64,000 bases of DNA from Streptomyces tibetensis (GTDB lineage: Bacteria > Actinomycetota > Actinomycetes > Streptomycetales > Streptomycetaceae). This document shows positions 8,602 through 14,760 of this stretch, one piece after another. A model generated the notes under the pieces. It saw only the letters and a list, made by a program, of their open reading frames with translations. It was not told the DNA's origin and searched no databases. The first letter of the stretch is position 1; every line of letters begins with the position of its first letter. Made by a program: the position numbers and the translations under genes. The stretch is from positions 274,923 to 338,922 of the forward strand of contig NZ_SZVW01000009.1 in assembly GCF_007655005.1 (NCBI RefSeq), written 5' to 3'.

Positions 8602-9761
8602 TTCGAGCCCTTCGGCTTGCGCTGTTCCCAGCCTTCCGCCCAGAGGTCGAAACGGGCCTGCTGCTGCGGGAACTCGGCAGCGGCGTCGACGTCCAGCTCC
8701 ACACCCAGGCCCGGGGCGTCGGAGAGGTGGAAGCAGCCGTCCTCCGGGTTCACCTGCGGGGCGCCCTTGACCACCTTCTTGATCTCCGCGTCGGCGAAGT
8801 CGTTGAAGTGCTCAAGGATCTTGAAGTTCGGGGAGGTGAAGCCGACCTGGAGGGACGCGGCGGTCAGGACCGGGCCGCCCACGTTGTGCGGAGCGACCAG
8901 CATGTAGTGCGTCTCGGCGGTCGCCGCGAGCTTCCGGGTCTCCCAGATGCCGCCGATGTGGCCGACGTCCGGCTGGATGATGTCGACGGCCTGGCTCTCG
9001 AACAGCTCGCGGAACTCGATCCGGTCGTGGATGCGCTCACCGGTGGCGACCGGCATGTCGACCTTGGCGGCGACCTTCTCCAGGGCCTTGAGGTTCTCCG
9101 GCGGGACCGGCTCCTCCAGCCACGCAGGCTTGAACGGCGCGAGCTCCTTGGCCAGGCGCACGGCCGTGGCGGGAGAGAAGCGGCCGTGCATCTCCAGCAT
9201 CAGCTCGGCCTCGGGGCCGATGGCGTCGCGGACGGCCTCGATCAGCGAGACCGCGTAGAGGGTCTCCTTGTGGTCCAGCTCGAAGTGGCCGGTGCCGAAG
9301 GGGTCGATCTTCAGCGCCCGGTAGCCGCGCTCCATCACGCCCTGGGCGGCCTTGTGGTAGGCCTCCGGGGTGCGCTCGGTGGTGTACCAGCCGTTGGCGT
9401 ACGCCTTGACCTTGTCGGTGACCTTGCCGCCCAGCAGCTGCCAGACGGGGACGCCGAGGGCCTTGCCCTTGATGTCCCAGCAGGCCATCTCGATCACGGC
9501 GATGCCGGACATGACGATCTCGCCCGCACGGCCGTAGTCGCCGTACTTCATGCGCTTGACGAGGTCCTCGACGGCGAAGGGGTCGGAACCGAGGATGTGG
9601 TTGGTCTCGGCCTCCCGCAGGTAACCGAGGAGGGCGTCGGTGTGTCCCAGCATCCGGGTCTCGCCGACTCCGGTGATCCCCTCGTCGGTGTGCACCTGGA
9701 CGTAGGTCAGGTTGCGCCACGGCGTCCCGACCACGTGTGTGCTGATTCCGGTGATGCGCAC
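8598..9761 (-). CDS. Enolase-superfamily sugar-acid dehydratase (mandelate racemase/galactonate dehydratase type)
   Basis: A 387-aa protein with the enolase-superfamily capping domain followed by a barrel. Metal ligands are seen in LEMHGRF, WLEEP and VATGER; the catalytic Asp-His dyad fits IQPDVGHIGG and VAPHNVGG; ILEHF closes the active site. The histidine in LEMHGRF is the feature of mannonate/galactonate-type dehydratases, so dehydration of an aldonate to a 2-keto-3-deoxy acid is likely. GTG start at 9761 with GAGGGA upstream. First gene of a two-gene operon with the dehydrogenase; motif-bearing promoter region to the right. Confidence 0.87.
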   Translation of the reverse strand: MRITGISTHVVGTPWRNLTYVQVHTDEGITGVGETRMLGHTDALLGYLREAETNHILGSDPFAVEDLVKRMKYGDYGRAGEIVMSGIAVIEMACWDIKGKALGVPVWQLLGGKVTDKVKAYANGWYTTERTPEAYHKAAQGVMERGYRALKIDPFGTGHFELDHKETLYAVSLIEAVRDAIGPEAELMLEMHGRFSPATAVRLAKELAPFKPAWLEEPVPPENLKALEKVAAKVDMPVATGERIHDRIEFRELFESQAVDIIQPDVGHIGGIWETRKLAATAETHYMLVAPHNVGGPVLTAASLQVGFTSPNFKILEHFNDFADAEIKKVVKGAPQVNPEDGCFHLSDAPGLGVELDVDAAAEFPQQQARFDLWAEGWEQRKPKGSK

Positions 9762-9846
9762 GGCGGTTGTCCCTCGCAGCTTCGTTTCGGCTCGTTCTGT
9801 CAGTTTGTTCCGTCAGCGTCCCGTTCGCGTTCCGGCGCCTCGGCTT

Positions 9847-9874
9847 GTTCGAGATTTCGGCACACGTTCGAAAT
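9847..9874 (-). promoter_or_regulatory. Candidate operator copy 2 (24-nt motif with inverted repeat)
   Basis: Positions 9847-9870 match the element at 7447-7470 at 19 of 24 bases. The segment also holds an inverted repeat ATTTCG (9854-9859) / CGAAAT (9869-9874) with a 9-nt spacer. It lies 86 bp upstream of the dehydratase start. Confidence 0.5.
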
Positions 9875-9930
9875 GCTGGCGTGACAGTAAGGATCGGGCG
9901 GTGGGGGTGTCAATGGGTCGCGCGCATAAC

Positions 9931-9951
9931 GGTTTCGACAGTTTCGAAACC
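9931..9951. promoter_or_regulatory. Inverted repeat GGTTTCG-N7-CGAAACC in the divergent intergenic region
   Basis: A perfect 7-bp inverted repeat with a central 10-bp palindrome GTTTCGAAAC at 9941-9950. It sits between the leftward dehydratase operon and the rightward zinc-ribbon gene and shares the TTTCG/CGAAA core with the nearby motif, so the same regulator may bind both. The remaining part of 9762-10031 shows no gene. Confidence 0.45.
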
Positions 9952-10031
9952 GGGGAGCGGCCGTGTCCGTACAGAACCTTCACAGCCGGCTCTAGGAACG
10001 TGACCGGCGCGGAACTTAATCTTCCCGCGTC

Positions 10032-10910
10032 ATGGACTACTGCGACCCGTGCCGACGGCACCTCAACGGCGCCCTCGCCTGCCCGGGGTGCGGCACCTCG
10101 GCCGACGCACTGCGTCGGAGCGACCCGGTGTACGGCGGGTACGACGCCACCGCGTCAGGGCACGCCGGCGACGGGCCGGGCGGACCGTCCGTACCGCACG
10201 TCTCGCACGCCCCCGACGACGGGTACGACGCCCCGTACGACGACGGGGGTGACGCCCCGTACGACGACGGGGGTGACGCCCCGTACGACGACGGGCGCGA
10301 CGACGCCTACGGCGATGACGACGGCGAGCGCGTGGGGCGCGCGGCCCGACGGCGCGGACACGGGCGCGGCCCGGCCCCCGACGGCCCGGGAGGGTCGAGC
10401 CGGCGGGACCGCAAGGCCGCGGCACACCGCCGCCGGCGCCGCCGCACCCTGTTCGTGGCCGCCGGGTTCGTACTGGCGGCCGGTGGCCTGTCCCTCGCGG
10501 AACTCGGCATGGACGCCCCCGGCTCGAAGCCGAAGCCGGCCGCGGCCGGGGGAGAGTCGGCGGACGGGGACGCCTCGCCCGAGGCGGGGGAGCCGGGCAG
10601 CGGTCCGGGAGGCAGGAGGGCGGGGTCTGACGATGCGTCAGGTGCCGCTTCACCGACGGCATCTGACACACCGTCCGCTTCCACGTCCCCGAAGGACGAG
10701 AGCTCGCAGTCCCCGAAGGGCGGCGAGCCGTCGAAGGACCCCGAGTCCGTGGCCGGAGGCGCCCCAAGCGGCCCGGCGCCCGCTCCCACGGCAGCCCCGC
10801 CGACCTCGGACCCGGGCCCCGCCCCGACATCGGATCCGACCACCCGGCCCCCGGAACCGGAGCCGTCCGCCTCGGAGCCGTGCAAACGGTTCCTCTGGTG
10901 GTGCACTTAG
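10032..10910 (+). CDS. Zinc-ribbon single-span membrane protein with acidic repeat and Pro/Ser-rich tail (SCO2400-like)
   Basis: A 292-aa protein. It begins with a small zinc-ribbon (MDYCDPCRRH...CPGCG: two CxxC pairs), then an acidic stretch holding three near-identical copies of the nonapeptide DAPYDDGGD, a basic patch, one membrane span near residues 138-158 (TLFVAAGFVLAAGGLSLAEL) and a long Pro/Ser/Glu-rich extracytoplasmic tail ending in CKRFLWWCT. The start resembles the family I recall as named after S. coelicolor SCO2400; function is unknown. No neighbours in operon. The C-terminal Cys pair could form a disulphide outside the cell. Confidence 0.7.
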   Translation: MDYCDPCRRHLNGALACPGCGTSADALRRSDPVYGGYDATASGHAGDGPGGPSVPHVSHAPDDGYDAPYDDGGDAPYDDGGDAPYDDGRDDAYGDDDGERVGRAARRRGHGRGPAPDGPGGSSRRDRKAAAHRRRRRRTLFVAAGFVLAAGGLSLAELGMDAPGSKPKPAAAGGESADGDASPEAGEPGSGPGGRRAGSDDASGAASPTASDTPSASTSPKDESSQSPKGGEPSKDPESVAGGAPSGPAPAPTAAPPTSDPGPAPTSDPTTRPPEPEPSASEPCKRFLWWCT

Positions 10911-10926
10911 CTTCCGCTCGGCCGGC

Positions 10927-11294
10927 CACGCCGTGGGGTGACCGGTGTGACTGCGCGGGTCACGCTCCTCGAATGCGCAGCCCTACCCACGCCGTGGGGT
11001 GACCGGTGTGACTGCGCGGGCCACGCTCCTCGAATGCGCCGCCGTACCCACGCCGTAGGGTGACCGGCGTGACTGCGCGGGCCCCGCTCCTCGCATGCGC
11101 CGCCGTACCCACGCCGTAGGGTGACCGGCGTGACTGCGCGGGCCCCGCTCCTCGCATGCGCCGCCGTACCCACGCCGTAGGGTGACCGGCGTGACTGCGC
11201 GGGCCACGCTCCTCGAATGCGCCGCCGTACCCACGCCGTGGGGTGACCGGTGTGACTGCGCGCGGGCCACGCTCCTCGAATGCGCCGCCCTACC
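10927..11294. repeat. Minisatellite: six tandem copies of a 61-bp unit
   Basis: Copies begin at 10927, 10988, 11049, 11110, 11171 and 11232. Each starts CACGCCGT(G/A)GGGTGACCGG and contains TGACTGCGCGGG and CTCCTCGAATGCGC; differences are a few substitutions, and the last copy has two extra bases. The unit is not a multiple of three, so the overlapping open frames through it are artefacts. It fills the 423-bp gap between the zinc-ribbon gene and the MarR gene. Confidence 0.95.
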
Positions 11295-11333
11295 CGGCCC
11301 TGAAGAGCCCTCGACGGCGGCAGCGCCCCGGCC

Positions 11334-11783
11334 TCAGCCCAGCATGCGCCGCAGCGTGTCCCGCAGCGCCACCCGCTCCTCCTCGGAGAGCCCGGCCAGG
11401 GGCTCCCGGGCGAACCGCAGGGACTCCCGCAGGCTCCGGGCCACCTGCCGCCCCTCCGGCGTCGCCGCCGCCACCTTCACCCGGCGGTCGGAGGGGTTCG
11501 GCTGCCGCTCGACCAGCCCCCGCGCCTCCAGCCGGTCCACGATCCCCGTGACGTTCGACGGCTCGCACTTCAGCTGCTGCGCCAGCCTCCGCATCGGCAG
11601 CGGCTCCAGACACAGCAGGCTGAGCAGCCGCGCCTGCGCGCCGGTGAGGGCGTGCTCCGCCGCCGCGGACTCGTAGTCCTCGTGGAACCGCGCCACGACC
11701 TCCCCGATCAGCTCGACGACGTCGAGAGTCAGCTGATCCGGGCGGGTGCCCGTCATTTCGGGCGTCGGTGTGGTGGAAGCCAT
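11334..11783 (-). CDS. MarR-family transcriptional regulator
   Basis: A 149-aa winged-helix repressor. The DNA-binding core runs from LTGAQARLLSLL through MRRLAQQLKCEPSNVTGIVD (recognition helix) to the wing NPSDRRVKVAAATPEG, flanked by helices for dimerisation. It is transcribed away from the oxidoreductase at 11880, and the 96 bp between them contain two palindromes of the type MarR proteins bind, so it very likely controls the oxidoreductase and itself. Ligand unknown; quinones, phenolics or electrophiles are common for this arrangement. Confidence 0.9.
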   Translation of the reverse strand: MASTTPTPEMTGTRPDQLTLDVVELIGEVVARFHEDYESAAAEHALTGAQARLLSLLCLEPLPMRRLAQQLKCEPSNVTGIVDRLEARGLVERQPNPSDRRVKVAAATPEGRQVARSLRESLRFAREPLAGLSEEERVALRDTLRRMLG

Positions 11784-11812
11784 GCCTTCGAGGGTACCCG
11801 GTTATTTGACAA

Positions 11813-11852
11813 CCTGAAATATTCAGGAGCATGGTTGTTTCAGGTACTGAAA
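11813..11852. promoter_or_regulatory. Two MarR-type operators
   Basis: CCTGAAATATTCAGG (11813-11827) and TTTCAGGTACTGAAA (11838-11852) are both 6-3-6 palindromes sharing the half-site CTGAA(A). A TTGACA-like -35 hexamer (around 11806) lies beside the first. They sit between the divergent regulator and oxidoreductase genes. Confidence 0.8.
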
Positions 11853-11879
11853 TATCGAGCCAGTGAGGTAAGGCGCACC

Positions 11880-12938
11880 ATGACCGACACCCCCGCACTC
11901 CCCGCCGTCAGCCGCGAGTGGCACCTGGCGAGCCGTCCTGTCGGCTGGCCGAAGCCCGAGGACTTCTCCTTCGTCGAGGTGGACGTACCGCAGCCCGGTG
12001 AGGGTCAGGTCCTCGTCCGGAACAAGTACCTCTCCGTGGACCCGTACATGCGTGGCCGTATGAGCGACGCGAAGTCCTACGTCGCCCCCTTCGAGATCGG
12101 CAAGGTCATGCAGGGCGGCGCCGTCGGCGAGGTCGTGGCGTCGAACGCCGAGGGGTTGTCCGTCGGGGATCACGTGCTGCACTTCTTCGGGTGGCGCGAG
12201 TACGCGGCGGTGGACGCGAAGAACGCCGTGAAGGTGGGCCCGACGGCCATCCCCGCCGTCAAGGTCGACGCCGACATCGAGGCCGTGCCCCTCTCGGCGT
12301 ACCTCGGCGTGCTCGGCATGACCGGCCTCACCGCCTACGCCGGTCTGCTGCGCACCGCCTCCTTCAAGGAGGGCGACTCCGTCTTCGTCTCCGGAGCGGC
12401 CGGCGCCGTCGGCAGCCAGGTCGGCCAGATCGCCAAGCTCAAGGGCGCCTCCCGGGTGATCGGCTCCGCCGGCTCCGACGAGAAGGTCAAGCTCCTCGTC
12501 GAGGAGTACGGCTTCGACGCGGCCTTCAACTACAAGAGCGGCCCTGTGAGCGAGCAGCTGCGCGAGGCCGCGCCCGACGGTGTGGACGTCTACTTCGACA
12601 ACGTCGGCGGTGACCACCTGGAGGCGGCCATCGGCTCCCTCAACGAGGGCGGCCGGATCGCCGTCTGCGGCATGATCTCCCTCTACAACAACACCGAGCC
12701 CGCCCCGGGCCCGAAGAACCTCGCCCGCCTGATCGCCACCCGCGGCCGCATCCAGGGCTTCCTGGTCGGGGACCACTACGACCTGCAGCCGCAGTTCGTG
12801 CAGGAGGTCGCCCCCTGGGTCGCCTCCGGCGAGCTGAAGTACCGCGAGACGGTCGTCGAGGGCATCGAGAACAACCTGGAGGCGTTCCTGGGTGTTCTGC
12901 GCGGCGACAACACCGGGAAGATGATCGTCAAGCTCTGA
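11880..12938 (+). CDS. NADP-dependent oxidoreductase, leukotriene B4 dehydrogenase/curcumin reductase-like (MDR family, zinc-free)
   Basis: A 352-aa medium-chain reductase without zinc-binding cysteines. The nucleotide site is VFVSGAAGAVGSQVGQIAKLKG, and YLSVDPYMRGRM near the N-terminus, the DVYFDNVGGDHLEAAI segment and GMISLYNN are typical of the PTGR/YncB branch that reduces alpha,beta-unsaturated carbonyls with NADPH. The ATG at 11880 gives the expected full-length protein. Divergent from the MarR gene and probably its target, suggesting a response to reactive enones or quinones. Confidence 0.88.
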   Translation: MTDTPALPAVSREWHLASRPVGWPKPEDFSFVEVDVPQPGEGQVLVRNKYLSVDPYMRGRMSDAKSYVAPFEIGKVMQGGAVGEVVASNAEGLSVGDHVLHFFGWREYAAVDAKNAVKVGPTAIPAVKVDADIEAVPLSAYLGVLGMTGLTAYAGLLRTASFKEGDSVFVSGAAGAVGSQVGQIAKLKGASRVIGSAGSDEKVKLLVEEYGFDAAFNYKSGPVSEQLREAAPDGVDVYFDNVGGDHLEAAIGSLNEGGRIAVCGMISLYNNTEPAPGPKNLARLIATRGRIQGFLVGDHYDLQPQFVQEVAPWVASGELKYRETVVEGIENNLEAFLGVLRGDNTGKMIVKL

Positions 12939-13033
12939 CGCCTTCCTTCAGGATTCCGGCATGCGGTACTTGTTTCCGAATCCGTCCCGGCCCGGGCGCG
13001 AGCCGCGGCGGACGACCTGAGGAACACAACCGC

Positions 13034-13491
13034 ATGCCGATCCAGCAGTCCGACGTCCTGTACACCGCCGTCGCCACCGCCGAGAACGGGCGCGACGGCC
13101 GGGTCACCACCGACGACGGCACGCTCGACGTCGTCGTCAACCCGCCCAAGGAGATGGGCGGGAGCGGCGCCGGTACCAACCCGGAGCAGCTGTTCGCCGC
13201 CGGGTACAGCGCCTGCTTCCAGGGTGCTCTCGGTGTCGTCGCCCGTCAGGAGGGAGCCGACCTCTCCGGTTCGACCTTCCCCAAGCTCTCAACTTCGTTC
13301 GAGCAGGGGAGACCCCTATCGCCAAGGTCGGCCTCGGCAAGAACGGGGACGGCTTCGGGATCATCGTCGAGATCTCGGCCGACATCCCGAAGGTGGACCG
13401 GGGAACCGCCCGGTCACTGATCGAGAAGGCCCACGAGGTCTGCCCGTACTCGAAGGCGACCCGCGGCAACATCACCGTGACGCTGGTCTGA
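13034..13491 (+). pseudogene. ohr: ohr, organic hydroperoxide resistance protein, interrupted by a 38-bp insertion
   Basis: The 5' part reads MPIQQSDVLYTAVATAENG through YSACFQGALGVVARQEGAD and then loses the family frame; the rest (KVGLGKNGDGFG, EKAHEVCPYSKATRGN, ITVTLV stop) continues in another frame. Removing 38 bp leaves exactly 140 codons, the normal OsmC/Ohr length, and rejoins the frame. Both redox cysteines (in SACFQG and VCPYS) survive but in different frames, so the product as read lacks the second cysteine. Ohr detoxifies organic hydroperoxides in the cytosol. The cause is the hairpin element at 13277-13314. A sequencing error is unlikely to create such an insertion. Confidence 0.85.
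13277..13314. repeat. 38-bp hairpin-forming insertion inside ohr
   Basis: The extra segment begins TTCCCCAAGCTCTCAAC and ends GGGGAGACC; the flanking ACC triplet is repeated on both sides, like a 3-bp target duplication. Its arms CCCC..GCTC and GAGC..GGGG, with inner AAC/GTT, can pair into a stem-loop. The string resembles small palindromic repeats I recall from Streptomyces genomes; no other copy is in this window. Confidence 0.7.
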
Positions 13492-13510
13492 CCACGCTCG
13501 TTGCGTACGC

Positions 13511-13545
13511 GGAGGCCGCACCCCTGGACGTGGGGTGCGGCCTCC
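13511..13545. terminator. Bidirectional 14-bp terminator between ohr and the serine hydrolase
   Basis: GGAGGCCGCACCCC (13511-13524) pairs perfectly with 13532-13545 around a 7-nt loop, between two converging genes. Confidence 0.85.
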
Positions 13546-13614
13546 GTCGTGCCCGGGCTCAGGGTTCTTTCACCATGCCCGCCCGGGTAGCGCGCTCACA
13601 GTGGAAGGGCACCC

Positions 13615-14760
13615 TCAAAGGGCCAGCGCCGCCGTGTGGACCGCCCGCGCCAGCCGGCCGTTCTCCGGGGCCGCCCCACCGGGGAAGGCGAACCGGCGGC
13701 GCGTGTAGCCGTAGGCGAGGCCGCTCCACGGGTCCGCGAAGGCCTGGGAGCCGCCCGCGCCGCTGTGCCCGATCGTCCCGGCGCCGAGGAACGGGTGCCA
13801 CGTGTCAGCCGTCATCTGGAAGCCGAGCCCGAACGACTTGTGGGCCCGGGCCACCAGGTCGTAGCCGGCCGAGTGGAACTGCCCGAACTCCGCCACCGTG
13901 TCCGGCTTCAGCAGCGCGGGCTGTTCTCCCACCCCGCTGATCGCCGCCGCGTACATCCCCGCCAGGCCCCGCGCGGACGCCACCCCGCCCACCGACGCCG
14001 GGCCCTTCGCCCGGATCAGCGGCATGTCGGGCAGGGAGACGAGGTCGGTCGGCTCCGCCGCGTTGCCGTTGAACGCGATCGAGGCAAGCGCGTGCGGGCC
14101 CGTGGGCACGGCGTCCAGCACGGTCTGCTGCTCGGGGGTCGGGTCCATCGGCTGGACGGTGCGGAAACGCGGCTCCTCGGGCGCGGGCAGGCCCAGGTGG
14201 AAGTCCAGCCCGTAGGGGGACCTGATCCGCTCCTGGTAGACCTCCTGGAGCGTGCGGCCCGTCGCGCGGCGGACGACCTCGCCGGCCAGGGCGCCGGCGA
14301 CCAGCGCGTGATAACCGAACGCCGTGCCGGGGCGCCAGAACGGCCGCTGGTCGGCGAGGCGTTCCGCGAGCTGACGGTCGTCGGCCAGCTCCGCGAGCGT
14401 GAAGCCGGTGTCCGTACCGACCACGCCCGCCCGGTGCGCCAGCAGATCCCGCAGGGTCAGGGCGCCCTTGCCCTCGGCCGCGAACTCCGGCCAGTAGTAC
14501 GTCACCTTGCGGTCCAGTTCGAGCGTGCCGTCCTGGACGAGCAGAGCCACGACCAGGTAGGCGGCGCCCTTGGTGGACGAGAACACACCGTAGAGGGCGT
14601 CGGCGTCGGTCCCCGCCCACAGGTCGACGACCCTCCGGCCGCGGACGTAGGCGCACAGCTGTCCCTCGTAGTCGGCACGCTCCCCGGCGACGAAGGCCGT
14701 GAACTCCTCGCGCACCGCCTCGAAGCCGTCCGCCACGCTGCCGTGGATCTCCTGCGTCAT
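13615..14760 (-). CDS. Serine hydrolase of the beta-lactamase/esterase (class C-like) family
   Basis: A 381-aa penicillin-binding-fold hydrolase. The nucleophile motif SxxK is SSTK near residue 59 in GVFSSTKGAAYLVVALL; FGYHALVAG fits the second (Tyr) motif, and GHSGAGG near the C-terminus the third. No signal peptide, so a cytoplasmic esterase or peptidase (EstB-like) is likelier than a beta-lactamase. Its start overlaps the stop of the carboxypeptidase gene by four bases (ATGA), so it is co-translated with that exported enzyme. Confidence 0.85.
   Translation of the reverse strand: MTQEIHGSVADGFEAVREEFTAFVAGERADYEGQLCAYVRGRRVVDLWAGTDADALYGVFSSTKGAAYLVVALLVQDGTLELDRKVTYYWPEFAAEGKGALTLRDLLAHRAGVVGTDTGFTLAELADDRQLAERLADQRPFWRPGTAFGYHALVAGALAGEVVRRATGRTLQEVYQERIRSPYGLDFHLGLPAPEEPRFRTVQPMDPTPEQQTVLDAVPTGPHALASIAFNGNAAEPTDLVSLPDMPLIRAKGPASVGGVASARGLAGMYAAAISGVGEQPALLKPDTVAEFGQFHSAGYDLVARAHKSFGLGFQMTADTWHPFLGAGTIGHSGAGGSQAFADPWSGLAYGYTRRRFAFPGGAAPENGRLARAVHTAALAL

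Noticed and set aside
10907..11270. Overlapping open frames of 65-95 codons on the minus strand with repeated HSRSVARAVTPVT-like peptides
   Set aside because: They arise from reading a 61-bp tandem repeat in all three frames; no ribosome site and no family resemblance.
10927..11294. Possible CRISPR array
   Set aside because: The whole 61-bp unit is repeated, with no unique spacers between short repeats and no cas gene.
13559..13801. Alternative open frames near the ohr end
   Set aside because: They are shadows of the serine hydrolase gene on the minus strand.
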